From Spirogloea muscicola (lineage: Eukaryota > Streptophyta > Zygnematophyceae > Spirogloeales > Spirogloeaceae): 50,041 nt of DNA. The stretch covers positions 628,378 through 678,418 of the forward strand of contig WELB01000040.1 in NCBI GenBank assembly GCA_009602725.1, read 5' to 3'. A program made the translations under genes and the position numbers. Each line of letters starts with the position of its first letter. Within the stretch, counting starts at the first letter, position 1. The notes beneath the pieces were generated by a model. The model worked only from the letters and a program-made list of their open reading frames with translations. It was not told where the DNA came from and made no database searches. Shown in pieces: positions 13,210-23,771 of this stretch.

Positions 13210-13754
13210 ATACATGTGCTTGGCCCCCAAGGGTACTTCTGGTTGCCCTCTGAAAGGTTGCTTCTAGTGACACCAACTGTCTTGAGCACATAGTTATAAT
13301 TAGCTGTGAGACACCTGTGATGCTCGAGCTGCAATGATACCCCACTTGAGCTTATGGGTTCCAGCAGGCTACAACAGTTGCCAGGATACCTGTACAGGCA
13401 GTCCTTCGGCAGCCGGGTCATCCACAGGCTCCTTGCACTATTACGTGACCTAACATAATCGGCTACTACCAAGTTTCAACGCGAGCTCTCCTACTCCGAC
13501 ACCATTTGCGCCTTTTGGCAGCCAGAGAGCCCTCCATGTGGCTGAGTGCCACTAACACGAAGTCTTTTGCCGGTCCCCACTTGCATCAATCTCTACACCT
13601 TGAGAAGAGTGGTAGGTGACTTGCCAATATAGTCGGAGCCAGAGCTGGACCTCACTTTAAGGTCCAATGAAGCCTGACCAGCAGCCCAATCTCAGTTTCT
13701 GCAACCTGCGATCAGGCCTTCAGCAGGCCTTGTGCATGACATATCAAGCAACCT

Positions 13755-13927
13755 GCCACTGAGCGACCATGAGCCTCATATATTATGACTGCTGCTCCTG
13801 TTAAGTAAGTACGAGTAAGTTGCCTCCTCACAAAAGTTTTTATGGATGATAAACACAGTAAGATTGTTGAAGGCCTGGTGCTTTATGTGAATGCCACCCA
13901 GCCACTGAGCAACCATGAGCCTCATAT
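13755..13927 (+). repeat. Degenerate direct repeat
   Basis: GCCACTGAGCGACCATGAGC at 13755 recurs as GCCACTGAGCAACCATGAGC at 13901. Similarity continues through CTCATAT, then fades. No coding sense. Confidence 0.6.
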
Positions 13928-15869
13928 GCGATGTTGCTCCCCCTTCAAACGTATGAGTAGATTGCCTTAAGACAGAAGAAGTATGCTGCAAGCTTGCAGT
14001 GCTTGGATCATCAAGTCCAGACATCTTTAGTGCCATGTCCGTATACCAGGTAATATTCGGATCAATTACCAGGCAAACTTGTAGGTCCTTGAGCTTGCAT
14101 GCTAGCCCGTTATGAACGATCTCCCCTCACCACTATGAGCACGATGCAGAGGGATGACGGAGTCTAGTAATAGCATTCTTTTGTGCTTGTGATTAGGTTC
14201 GCCAGCAATTTACTACGAATTTGCAACCTCTGGAGGAACTGACATGTGTGCGGCTATGCGGAACTGGCTCTTAGTGGCTGCAACCAAGTCTGGGTGCGTC
14301 TTTGACAGGGAGACAGCGGAGCAGATATGAACTCAGATCTCGGACTTGATTCCCAGCAACTTTTGTCATAAGTCAGTAATTGAATTCAGGTAACGAACGA
14401 AGAGCCAAACCGAAAAGCATGGCAATTACTAGCGCGCTTTCTTGACCATTACTAGGCGAGGTGTGCTTCCTGACCATACTAGATTGCCGAACAATTCCCG
14501 TTGGCATCGTGCAGCTAGTTTTCCCGTTCATAGTTGGCCCTTAGAGGCCACGCAGCCCGACAAGTCGTGCTCCGTGTTCGTTTCACCTGTTGTCTACGTG
14601 TTTCTCGAAACGGAGCTCCCACAAAATTCCATGTTCATATTTATGGCTGAAGACCACCTGTTTGGGGCGCACACCAGTACATTTCAGATCATGGAGCTTA
14701 TTCTGAAGATAGACCCTCTATGCCTGAGCTTCACAGCACCAAGCCTGGTTGCTTTGCTCGACAACCGTTCCGCTTGCTGGTCATTCTGCTAGGCACTAGC
14801 GTTGGCCCTGCCTTGGGCACTGAGAATCTTCTCGACTATGAACCCTTGACAATTACTGCCAGAGTTCGTTGCCTGCCCATCCACCGCTCACGTTTGCGGC
14901 TGTCGCTTCACTTGACCACTTTGAAGTTCAGGGGGTTTGCCTGGCACGTGCCATAGAGGAGATAAGTAGCACGGCCAAGAGTGGGGTCACCTGTGCAGCC
15001 AATGAAGGCGCAAGTCAGGGCTCTTGAGGTTGTGGGTCTTCCAGGCTGGCGTCCCAGCACACTACCACAGGCCTTTTGGAGCATCCTAAGCGTCACCGAA
15101 GCTTGCAGGCATTTGAGGAGGTGATCAACAGGTATCATGCAGGTCGATAAGAAGAATAAACGTGTCTGCCAATGCGGCAGGAACACTGTCCTTATCATGA
15201 AAATTGCGCCTCGTGTTCCCTTGCACCTCACTGCACCCCGTGGCATTAGCGGCCCTCCTGGGGTCTTGGCTTGATAAACAAGAGCCTTGAAGTCTGAGAA
15301 AAGCTGGAGGTATGCCATGGAGGGCCTTGAAAGGACGTGTATCGTGTGGATGCCTGCCGCATGACGGGCCCAACAGGCCTACGCTGAGGCTTAATGCCAG
15401 CTTAGTACACAGTGGCGCGAGAATGCGTCGCACTGTTTTGCAATGGATTCAAGAAAGCCACAGCATGTGGCGGCCTGCAGCAACGCCAAGGGAGAGGAAA
15501 CAGCTTCTTGAGTGACCAATGGCCAAGAGCGTCCGAGTATGAAGGCAAGCACATCAACAAACGTAGGCCGCCTGCTGCAGTTTTTAACCCGCCTAATAAG
15601 TACCCGCAACACGTAGAATTAGTGCACCAAAGTCCCAATACGGTAACAGGTCACATGGCCCTTCTGCCACCAACTGCAGCTCGCTCAGCCATCTGTTGCA
15701 GAACACGCGGCGGCGCGAGAGAGAGGGAGAACGGAGGAAGCGATGCCGGCCCGAAGTTGCCATAGCTGCGTGACAGGACAACAACAGAGGGCCAGAGCGG
15801 GCGAGTCCACAGCACAGCGAGTGTGGCGCGGAGTGCGCCTCGCCGCGGGCGAATTGTAGTGGACGGGCT

Positions 15870-15895
15870 AACCGACAACCGGTAGATTGTCGGTT
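15870..15895. repeat. Short perfect stem-loop
   Basis: Arms AACCGACAA (15870-15878) and TTGTCGGTT (15887-15895) with loop CCGGTAGA. The surrounding 15.7-16.25 kb is GC-rich with no recognised gene. Function unknown. Confidence 0.6.
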
Positions 15896-16249
15896 TGGGT
15901 GTGACAGGGTGCAGCCGCAAGAGCCAACCGGCTTGCCGTGGTCGGAATGGACGTGCTGTCGTGACCGCGTAATATGGTGACACCTCGCGGGAGCCCGGCT
16001 CCACCGAACCCCAAGGGGCGCCCGAATCGGGGCGTCTGCAAAAGCGGCACGTGCCGGCCCCTGGCCCGGCCGGAGGCGACCGCAGGCATGGCCTGCAGCA
16101 AGGCGCCCTCCGCCGTCGATCGGTCTGCATCGACGTGCTGTGTCGGGCCAGGTTCTCGCGCTCTTCAAGCCAAGTCCCGGGCCCCAGGCCCCATCAGCGG
16201 CACCGCCTCCCCGGGTGCTCGCTCGGGTCGTCGGACGCACAACAGGCAG

Positions 16250-16455
16250 GTGGCAGAAGAGAAGGTGCGACGTGCGCACGAGATGAATGGGTGGCCTATT
16301 CAAGCCAATGACTTGTTCAGGCAGAAGCCAATGCCACAAGGTGGGGCTACATGAGAGAAGAGAAAGTGCTCGCCCATAGAGAAGAGGGGCTGGCAAAGCC
16401 AGCCCAAAAACGAATGGACAATGTCCAAAGCCAGAGAAAGAGGAGCCGAGCCGAG
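16250..16455 (-). repeat. Composite of both tail repeats, with the best stem-loop of the window
   Basis: On the minus strand GGACATTGTCC is followed by the perfect 8-bp stem GGGCTGGC-TTT-GCCAGCCC (16387-16405) and the end CTCTATGGGCGAGCAC. Next come GGCTTCTGCCTGAACAAG and the second-type tail at 16258-16300. The same association is seen at 44287-44450. It probably derives from a non-autonomous retroelement. It lies just upstream of the AP2 gene. Confidence 0.6.
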
Positions 16456-16681
16456 CCGAAGAGGAAGAGAAAGCGGACGTTGGGGCCTCGAGAAAGGCTG
16501 ACACTGATACGATCCCTCCAGGGCCCACGTGCCCGCCGCGCTCCAGATCTGCCCCCCCGCCGCGGGCTGGGGGTACCTCGGGGACGCCAGGCATGGCGCA
16601 CGCCCACTGGCTGCGGCCCCGCCCCCCGCTGGAGCCCGCTGCTGCAGCGCGGGCCGCCCCAGACCGTCCCGCTCGCCCGCC

Positions 16682-17637
16682 ATGGCCGTCGGCGGCGCCC
16701 AGCTCGCGCCCTGCCGCGGCGGCGGCGGCGGCAAGCTCGCCCGCCGCAAGTCCCGCTTCGCGGGCGTGTCGTGCGACCCCAGCGGGCGCTGGGAGGCGTA
16801 CATCTACTCCTCGCGCCGCAAAGTGTGCGTGCCCGCCCCCGGCTCGAGATGGTGCCGCCGTGCTCGTCACCCCTGTGCGGAGCAAGCTGCCACCAAGCAA
16901 TTTGTACCGAGCCCGGGCTGCTGATGTCTGGCGGTTGGGTTGGGTTGAGTTGAGTTGAGTTGAGTTGAGTTGAGCTGAGCTAAGTTTTATCTGAGTTGGG
17001 TTGAGCTGAGCTGAGCTGAGTTGAGTTGAGTTGAGTTGAGTTGAGGTGAGGTGAGTTGAGCTGAGCTGAGCTGAGTTGAGTTGCAGCTGAGGTGCAGCTG
17101 CCGCAGTCTGTTGCACTCATCTGACCAGGCGTGCGCACTCTGCCAGCTATCTTGGGAATTGGGACAACGACGACGAGGCCGCGCGGGCCCATGACCGCGC
17201 CGCCATAAATCTGTACGGCCTCAAGGCGCCCTGCAACACCAACTTTCCGCTCGCCGGTGCGTACTTCACCGCCTTGCATGTCTTGCTGTGACTCGTCTCC
17301 AGCTGATCATTGAGCTGATTCGACGCAAGCGTTGGCAATCTGTACCGCACGGGCCTCGTTAGCTTGCTTAGGCATGGTGATGGTCATGACTTGTGCTGCT
17401 GCAGAGTACCACAGCGAGTTGCCAGTCCTGGAGGCTTTGTCGCAGCAGAAGCTTGTGGCGCTGCTGCGTGCGAGCGCCAAGCAGCAAAAGCGAGCTCGCA
17501 GGCCTGACCCGAAGTGGGCGGAGTGGAGCGCCTCTGCCACAGCCTCCTCAGAGAGCAACTTGGCGAGTGACTTTGCGCATGATGTCAAAGGGGCAACGGC
17601 TTTGCTGCTGAGGACGTTGTGGCAAAATGTGGAGTAA
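16682..17637 (+). CDS. AP2-domain transcription factor
   Basis: Plant-lineage DNA-binding protein with a single AP2 domain. Exons are 16682-16824, 17147-17256 and 17405-17637, joined in phase (161 residues). The domain runs from SRFAGVSCDPSGRWEAYIY (about residues 23-41), through RRKVYLGNWDNDDEAARAHD, to NLYGLKAPCNTNFPLAEY (ending near residue 86). It keeps the WEAYI and AARAHDRAAI signatures and resembles the AP2/ANT type rather than ERF. Intron 1 splits the domain within the RRKVYLG motif and carries a 150-bp GTTGA satellite. An in-frame ATG at 16529 is possible, but the preceding region reads as GC-rich leader. An alternative last exon at 17818-18000 (after CCTGCAG, ending in TAG) would replace the last residues and give about 204 residues. 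Target genes are unknown. Confidence 0.85.
16933..17082 (+). repeat. GTTGA pentanucleotide satellite in an intron
   Basis: About thirty imperfect units of GTTGA/GCTGA with GGTTG variants fill half of AP2 intron 1. On the opposite strand they read as a long Ser-Thr-Gln-Leu ORF, which is an artefact. Confidence 0.9.
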
Positions 17638-17817
17638 CCATGACGTTGTCATCGCATCATTTGCTGGCTAGGAAGAGCAAATAGCAGGACTTGGGCATGC
17701 CAATGCATTTCTCCTGCTCAAGAACCTCTTTCAGAGCCGGTTGACACAGATCACAAAATCAATGCTTGTGGACCTGGGCAGGGCTGACAAAGCTGCTACC
17801 CCTGCCCGTGCCTGCAG

Positions 17818-18000
17818 GTGCAGATTGCGGCAGCCAATTCTCCCTGGATCAACCTGAGGACAGGACGACCGCACGAGTCCGGGACACTCATCAAGCCCAA
17901 CGATTACATGCTTCCGAATAAGGGGCTCATTGATGTGACTCAACCTGGGACTGGTGAGACTGCCGCCAATAACAGCAGCCCTGAAGTGCTGAGCTCGTAG
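17818..18000 (+). CDS. Possible alternative terminal exon of the AP2 gene
   Basis: An open frame begins directly after a good acceptor (CCCGTGCCTGCAG) and ends at TAG. It contains SPWINLRTGRPHESGTLIKP. It would splice in phase 0 to a GTCAAAG donor after position 17583. No known domain is seen. It could also be 3' UTR of the AP2 gene. Confidence 0.35.
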   Translation: MQIAAANSPWINLRTGRPHESGTLIKPNDYMLPNKGLIDVTQPGTGETAANNSSPEVLSS

Positions 18001-18414
18001 TCTGCTGAAAAGAGCTCCCACTGGTGATGGACATGAAGTTTGTATCACTTCAACACACTGACTGAATTTGCCAGCTGCAGGTAGTCTTCCAAAGCTGCAC
18101 CTTTCATGTGCCCCCTGTGGCCAAGCATGTGTTCTGGCCAGTATTAGGAGGCGAGTTGGGGGGTCGTGGAGCATGATTGCTGCAAAGTATTAACACAAGA
18201 GGCTCATTTGCCTGCAAACAGGTCATTCAAGTGGAAGCGTGTACCAAGAAAATTACAAGCGCGTACTGCTGGCACCCGTATTTCAGCCTCTTCTGTTACC
18301 CTGCGGTCGTGGTAGTAGAGTTCTCATCAAAGCTGCATAATTGATTGCAATGATGAACAAGCTAGCTTTTGCTGCACTGGCTTTTCTAGTATCGTGAGGT
18401 GTAGAGTAGTTTCA

Positions 18415-19008
18415 TTAAGTCGGAGCATTATCTTCCACCACCCCCACAAATCTCCAGTTGCAGTAGCTCTGCTGGGGATTGTACTGGTCACACGGCTGAC
18501 AGAATCTCAAGCAGCTGGTCATTCCAAACAGTGAATGCACCTCGGCATCGCATCCCTTGTAGTCAAGCTCTAGTCTCTCGAGTCGGGACGTTTCTATAGC
18601 ATCAGATGACACCTTGTACTTTGTCGAAGCGGTGAGTCTGTCCATGTCTATCTGCTCATTGCAGCTACCCATGTGAGACAAGGAAATGAAGAGAGTCCTA
18701 CAGCTTGATGAGTGGATAGTATTCTTGCACCCAGGAATGTACAGATGTCGTGATGGCACCACGTAGTAGGCGAAGTTTTCCCCGTTATAGGCGCTGCACT
18801 TTTCCACGTACCGAAAAGGTGCTCTGAGAAAGACAAAACGCCCTGGCGTTGAGGTGCCAAAGTGACTGAGCCTAAAGCAGAATATAGCCATAGGGACGAT
18901 CTCACACGAGCAGCTTGGCATGACCAGTAGCAATGTTTGAGATTGTGGCGAAGCCTTGAGAGGAGGAACATCACAATACTTGGAGCGTGGAGCACGGCTG
19001 GCAGCCAT
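18415..19008 (-). CDS. Uncharacterised cysteine-rich protein (197 aa)
   Basis: Single uninterrupted frame from ATG (19008) to stop. It is cysteine-rich, with CSCEIVP, SCRTLF, CNEQID, YKGCDAE, SCLRFCQPCDQY and CNWRF. There are no zinc-finger spacings I recognise and no clear signal peptide. Its composition is even and non-repetitive, unlike the shadow frames nearby. It converges with the AP2 gene, about 400 bases from the latter's alternative end. It may be one exon of a longer gene. Function unknown. Confidence 0.4.
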   Translation of the reverse strand: MAASRAPRSKYCDVPPLKASPQSQTLLLVMPSCSCEIVPMAIFCFRLSHFGTSTPGRFVFLRAPFRYVEKCSAYNGENFAYYVVPSRHLYIPGCKNTIHSSSCRTLFISLSHMGSCNEQIDMDRLTASTKYKVSSDAIETSRLERLELDYKGCDAEVHSLFGMTSCLRFCQPCDQYNPQQSYCNWRFVGVVEDNAPT

Positions 19009-20062
19009 TACAGTAGAGGCGCCGTTGCAGTTGGATCACGGTGCGGTGTCGTAGGCAGCGAAGCGCTCACTGTGAGGCAGTCTCGCATCTCGCCGACATT
19101 CTCTGCTGCAGCCTCATGGCCACGGCGCTCGTTCGCTGCAGTGGACAACGTGCGCCTAGGTCTCATTGACTGCGATATCGGTGAGGCTGTATACCCCAGC
19201 CTAAAGGAAGGTGAATGGAGATGGACACCGCCGACTTGCAGCTGGTGGCAGTTGCGAGACAGGTGAGCAAGCAGTTCCTGTCTGCTTCAGGAGCGTTATG
19301 GAGTTGTGGCTCTGCCAAGTGTGCCGACCATCCCTACCCTTGGCCACCTTGCCTGCAATCGAGATGTGTGCTTGAATTCCCCAAAGCAACCATATTTTCC
19401 GTGCAATCTTTAGGACTCGAGATTACTTCTTGAAGCTGATTTCCCAAGCTGCAAGGGTAGTTCCAGAGAAGATGTCATTGTGCTACTTGAGTTGCCAACT
19501 ATTGTTCTTGAGCTTAGTGACTCGGTGTTGTGGCAAGTCTATTTGCTTGATCCCCTCACTTCTCAGTGAGGGTTGAGGAGGACTATTTAGTCACATGTTA
19601 CTACTGTTACCAACAGAGCAGTATGTCATGTGATGTGCCATATCCTGCTAGTTTGCTGGTGTTAGCTACAGAGTATGTAAAAGTGAGGTTGCTTCGTGCA
19701 ACTTCTGTTTCTGTAATGTTGCCACGTCTACACAAAAAAGATAATAGTTTTCCCAATGGACTAAGTTGTGCTGTCTTGAGAACAATTACTTTTTATTTTA
19801 TGCAATTGCTAGCTAGAAAGTGTTGTCTGTCATAGAGCTTGAAAGCAACAGGTATCAGAAGCTACACTGTTGACTCCAGCAGATGCATTTTCGGGGGGTG
19901 TTTGAGACAGTTACGCACTTCTTTGCCAAATCACACTTGATATAAAACAAATAGCAACAACGTCGTTGAGCAGAAGTAGTTTTCTCAACTCTGGGCACCT
20001 ATTGAGCACTTATGTACAGGTGAAACAGGCAACCTCTACTCCCTTCTCCTTGGATGCAACTC
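19009..20062. other. Intergenic, AT-richer, no gene recognised
   Basis: A short plus-strand start (about 19215, METADL-like, MDTADLQLVAVARQ, then GTGAGC) could be a first exon, but no matching downstream exon was found. The part from 19500 to 20060 is the likely 3' UTR of the minus-strand SDR gene. Confidence 0.45.
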
Positions 20063-21611
20063 TTAGGGTGCGGCCAACGCCTCTGTGAAGTTCTTGGATA
20101 GCAACATCATTCCTCCGTCAACCCTCAATGTCGTCCCTGTAATGTAAGCTCCAGCATCTGAGGAGAACAACAGCAGGGGCCCATACAAGTCCTTTGTCGT
20201 GTCGCCCATTCTGTTCACTGGATTGTTCTTCTCGAACCATTCTGTGGTGGGAGCTGATAGCAGGCCAGCAGACATCTCTGACGGGAAGAGCCCAGGTGCA
20301 ATAGAATTGACCCGGATGTTGTGATGTCCCAGCTCAGACGCAAGGCTGCAGGCAAGCAACACATCGCAACGAACTCTATTAACTTCTTATTGGCAGCATG
20401 CTTTCAAGGTGCTGGCATTTCCTGTCATGCTATGATAGAGCACTTTGATAACATGCGCCGCAGCCCTCACTGTCATAGATCACATGCTCAAGGCCAGTAG
20501 ATGTTTCAGGTGATCTCAAGCTACACGATGCTGGCTGGAGTTCTCACTTGAGAGTCAGATGCTGCAGAGTTGCTTTGGAAGCTGAGTAGTTGGCATAGCC
20601 TGCCAAAGATGCTGTCACAGAAGGAAATGACGCAGATATCAGCAGACTGCTTGCTGCATGGCAAGTGCAGCAGGCAGCGAAGGTGGATGAAAGTACAGAT
20701 TCTAGGATTCGGCATAGAAAACATACCCTGCTGAATACCAACACAGGACCCAATGAAGATGATGGAGCCCCCCTTCTTGTCCTCCGCCATGAGCCGTGCG
20801 GCAGCCTTGGTTACCAACCAGGCGCCTCTTACATTCACGCGGAAGATTCTGTCAAAGCTCTCAGCAGTGTCCTCAATGAGAGGCGCTCCATCAAATACAC
20901 CTGCAATCATAGAAGTAATCGAGCTCAGCAAACCAGACATGTGCCTTGTACTCCTCAGATATGTGCACATGTACTCCATAGACACGGCCACAGACATGAC
21001 TAAGTTGTCCAACGTGCTCTTTCATGTCGCAGGCCCACAGCTTCGTCAATAACTCATGCTGAACAAGGCTCAGGCCCAAGGCTCGGACGAGGAATCAGTG
21101 CACCACAACCAAGGTGCACGAGTTGGGCCTGTGCGCCTAAAAAGACTGCCAGACCTGCATTGTTGACCACGATGTCGATACGGCCGAACGCTTTCCAGGC
21201 CTCAGCAATAGCCTTGTCAATCACGTCCTCATCAGCGCTGACGTCCAGCACCAGTGCCTTCGCTTGACCGACAGCGGGATCCTCCTTCCTCAAGGCCTCT
21301 GCTTCCTTCACAAGCTGTCACGAACAAGCAGAAAAGGTCAGTACAGAGGCTAGCACACACCAACCAGCCCAAAGCGGCACGGCGATCCGTGAAGATGTTC
21401 GCAAGCAAGCAGCTGGACCGGAGTGGGCATGCAGTGGGCCACACAAGCAGCTCACAGCTTCGAGGCGGTCCGCGCGCCTGGCGGCCACCACGACGTTGGC
21501 GCCATCGCGCAGGAAGTGCAGCGCGAACTGGTAGCCGAGGCCGGAGGACGCGCCCGTGATGAGGGCGGTCTTGCCCTTCACCGAGAAGGCCTCCTGCAGC
21601 TGGCTCACCAT
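20063..21611 (-). CDS. Short-chain dehydrogenase/reductase, SDR paralogue 1
   Basis: NAD(P)-dependent oxidoreductase of the classical SDR fold (FabG-like); substrate unknown. Minus-strand exons: 21456-21611, 21155-21314, 20727-20900, 20548-20599, 20063-20345, all in phase (274 residues, usual for classical SDRs). Visible motifs are the cofactor-binding TGASSGLG (about residues 19-26), VVVAARRADR after beta-2 (Arg/Arg suggests NADPH), NNAG, IIFIGS with the probable catalytic Ser, and YSASK with catalytic Tyr/Lys. It ends ...DGGMMLLSKNFTEALAAP. Exons 1-3 have exactly the lengths of paralogue 2 (156, 160, 174). It is divergently arranged with that gene. No convincing transit peptide is seen. Confidence 0.92.
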
Positions 21612-21824
21612 TGCGATCGCCGATCTGACGTGTAGGGGGCAGAGGAGACGGCTGCAGGTGCTGCAGCAGCGGGAGCTCGAAGCCAGGCAGCTGCAGCTCG
21701 CGAGACGGGGCGGGAGGGCGGAGGCGAGAGGCAACGGCGGCGAGTGTGAGAGAGACGCTCCAAGAGAGGGCGATGGCTGATGGCGGCAAGTGGCTGGCAA
21801 TGGCTGTGTGGGGCGCCGGGCCGC

Positions 21825-21836
21825 CACTATATGGGC
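21825..21836 (-). promoter_or_regulatory. TATA-like element upstream of SDR 1
   Basis: On the minus strand GCCCATATAGTGG lies about 220 bases before the ATG. A related GCGCCCATAAGC lies about 265 bases upstream of the paralogue at 24655, consistent with a shared promoter ancestor. No transcription start can be seen. Confidence 0.3.
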
Positions 21837-21839
21837 GGG

Positions 21840-22065
21840 GGGTGGTGACGGCAGCGCCGTCACGGCGCGCGTCACGGGGCCAAGCTTACAGGCCGCTCCG
21901 CCTTCCGGGCGCCTGCCGCGGCGGCCGCCCTCCCTCCCCGCCGCGCGCCCGGGCGATGCCCGGGCGCCTCGCCCCGGGGGGCCGTGNTACCGCTTGCCGC
22001 GAAGGCCGCCACTGAGTGGTGGGCCCCGGCGACGGCGCTCGTACCTTCCTTGGAGCAGAAAGCAA
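21840..22065. other. Very GC-rich spacer with one unresolved base
   Basis: CGG/CCG-rich sequence with an N near 21987, between the SDR 1 promoter and the retroelement debris. No coding sense was recognised. Confidence 0.5.
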
Positions 22066-22067
22066 GC

Positions 22068-22205
22068 GCGGCCAGATTAACTGGTGGCTGGGAGAGGCCA
22101 GCCCAAAAGAATGGACAAGGTCTCGCCCATTGAGGATAGGGGCTGGAAAAGCCAGCCCAAACAAGGATGAACCAAGTACGAGAAGGGGGCCAGGGGAAGC
22201 GCTAT
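22068..22205 (-). repeat. Two stem-loop tails in tandem (types B then A)
   Basis: On the minus strand the type B unit (stem GGGCTGG/CCAGCCC, 22140-22158, then CTATCCTCAATGGGCGAG) runs directly into the type A unit (ACCTTGTCCATTC, stem GGCTGG/CCAGCC at 22086-22103, then ATCTGGCCGCGCTTGC). Type A also occurs at 31420-31480 and 32605-32670. Confidence 0.75.
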
Positions 22206-22324
22206 GAGAGAGCTGTCTTTCGTCGCCACGCCCGACGCTGTGCCTCCCTCCTCATCCATAACTACTGAGTAGGTGCATCCTCCCCAGTTCTGCCATAGCC
22301 TCTTCAGGCCCCTTAGTTGCTGCT

Positions 22325-22412
22325 CAGCTCCTAGTTTGGCCCCTTCGAACCTTGTCAATCCTTTTCGGGCTGGCTTCTCACAGCCCTTGCCCCCACATTG
22401 GGAGAGCCACTT
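22325..22412 (+). repeat. Stem-loop tail (type D)
   Basis: CCCCTTCGAACCTTGTCAAT, stem GGGCTG/CAGCCC (22367-22386), then TTGGGAGAGCCACTTCTTC. It is nearly identical to 23368-23450 and to the inverted copy at 43305-43385. It diverges from them after CTTCTTC, which marks the element end. Confidence 0.75.
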
Positions 22413-22739
22413 CTTCCCTCGGCCTGGCCGCCTCCGCCGTCAAGGTTCCCATTGGGCGAACATCCCTCTCCTCGTCTCCCCGACCGGGCGTGCCGACCTC
22501 GTCGCCACCCACGCTTGGACGGGCCGGAAGAATAGCTCCTCCTTAGTAAGGCAATGACTTTAATGGGTGATAGTGAGAGGCCAGCCCAGAGGAATGTACA
22601 AACGGGGGCGAGGCCCCCATATCGTCTCGGATGCCGTCACCGCAGACGCCGTGACCTGTTGAATCAATCCAGGCCGGCGAAGGCGGCTGGGCACGCGGTC
22701 GGCGAGGCTGCGTGCGTCAAGAACCACTTCTTTCACATG

Positions 22740-22800
22740 ATGAAGGGCTCGCCCATTGAGGATAGGGGCTGGAAAAAGCCAGCCCAAAAAAGAACGAACC
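22740..22800 (-). repeat. Stem-loop tail (type B)
   Basis: Perfect stem GGGCTGG/CCAGCCC (22766-22785), followed on the minus strand by CTATCCTCAATGGGCGAGCC. It is a solo tail. Confidence 0.75.
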
Positions 22801-22884
22801 GCCATACGCTTTGGGCTGGCCCTTTTACTTATAATTCTTCTTTTCTTCGTTTTGATATGTATATGCTCGTGTGTACTGGCTTGC

Positions 22885-23185
22885 TGTGGCCTCCCCTTCA
22901 TGTGCACCACGCTTCTTCTCTTCCTGGCTGCCCGCGGCAAGGAGCGCAAGTACAACTACCACCCTGCTGGTGATGAATTCGCGGCACTGGCGATTGACGT
23001 GCACGGGGCTTTTGGCAGTAGCTGGCTTACACGGACTTGCTTCTGCTCACCCGTGGGTACTGAGCTTCCCTTTGCGTCGTCTCGTGTCTAGCATGTCTTT
23101 CGGCACATGTTTTGGCTTTTTTGGATATTGTCCTTCTTTTTGGGCTGGCTTTGCCAGCCTCTCTTCTCTGTGGGCGCGCAGTTTT
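22885..23185 (+). mobile_element. Non-LTR retrotransposon fragment with tails on both sides
   Basis: A second-type tail (GGCCTCCCCTTCATGTGCAC...CTTCTTCTC, 22889-22925) abuts a 5'-truncated coding piece reading ARGKERKY..HPAGDEF and LAIDVHGAFGSSWL. The reading then jumps to the element's C-terminal end (...GACTTGCTTCTGCTCACCC). The ~60 residues between are missing, so this copy has an internal deletion. A type C stem-loop tail follows (perfect GGCTGGC-TTT-GCCAGCC, 23143-23159). Dead copy. Confidence 0.7.
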
Positions 23186-23364
23186 TCAAAGGAAGAAGCA
23201 GCTCTTCACAAGGTGGCGACGGCTGGAAAATGCTAGCCCACATTCATGCATAAACACATGAATGAATCTTTTGGAAGAGCTGCTACCTTTCATACGCGGA
23301 TCACCTTGCCAATGTTTGGTCCTCGGTGGGTTAGCGAAGGCCCCGCAGTCGCTGCTTTGCTCGT

Positions 23365-23455
23365 AATTTGGCCCCTTCGAACCTTGTCAATTCTTTTCGG
23401 GCTGGCTTCTCACAGCCCTTGCCCGCATTGGGAGAGCCACTTCTTCGAAGAGCTT
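23365..23455 (+). repeat. Stem-loop tail (type D)
   Basis: Almost the same sequence as 22325-22412: CCCCTTCGAACCTTGTCAAT, stem GGGCTG/CAGCCC (23399-23418), GGGAGAGCCACTTCTTC. The flanks differ. Confidence 0.75.
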
Positions 23456-23679
23456 CGCAGATGCTCGCAGAAGAGTCGTCATGGACGGGCGACGGTGTGG
23501 GTTTTGCCCGACGCTTCCGCTCCGCCGGCCGGCAGGCTGCAGAACCGTCGGGCGGGGACCGGCTTGCGCGGCAGGCGCGGCCCAGGGGGTTCGTCTGGAA
23601 GGTGGCCGCCGGGCGGAGGAGGGAGAATAGCCCTCCGAGGAGAGGCGGCTGCTAATGGAATAAGGTAGATAAGGGGAAG

Positions 23680-23724
23680 CGGCTGCTGATATTAAAAGAG
23701 CGGCTGTGAAAGCCAGCCAGATGC
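23680..23724 (-). repeat. 44-base dispersed repeat with stem-loop
   Basis: GGCTGCTGATATTAAAAGAG followed by CGGCTGTGAAAGCCAGCC. It recurs with few changes at 33912-33956. Confidence 0.65.
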
Positions 23725-23771
23725 ATACAGGTGTTCATGACGGAGCCACAGGCTAGACAGCCAGGGCGCTC

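Larger units (their letters stand above)
12824..15860. other. Long intergenic stretch, no gene recognised
   Basis: After the MAP3K stop the sequence is AT-richer with many stops in all frames. No conserved protein segment, RNA gene or retroelement tail was recognised. It contains an ATTC microsatellite and a degenerate direct repeat (listed separately). The first few hundred bases are probably the MAP3K 3' UTR. Confidence 0.5.

Noticed and set aside
15593-17116. 507-codon minus-strand open frame
   Set aside because: It runs antisense through AP2 exon 1, through the GTTGA satellite (read as Ser/Thr/Gln/Leu repeats) and through a GC-rich leader. No known domain is present, so it is a compositional artefact.
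19215-19433. Short plus-strand frame starting MEMDTADLQLVAVARQ
   Set aside because: It could be a first exon, but no partner exon with a conserved domain was found before the SDR 1 gene.
21746-22015. Open frames around the unresolved base at about 21987
   Set aside because: They lie in the promoter region of SDR 1 and in GC-rich spacer. The unknown base prevents any reading and there is no similarity.
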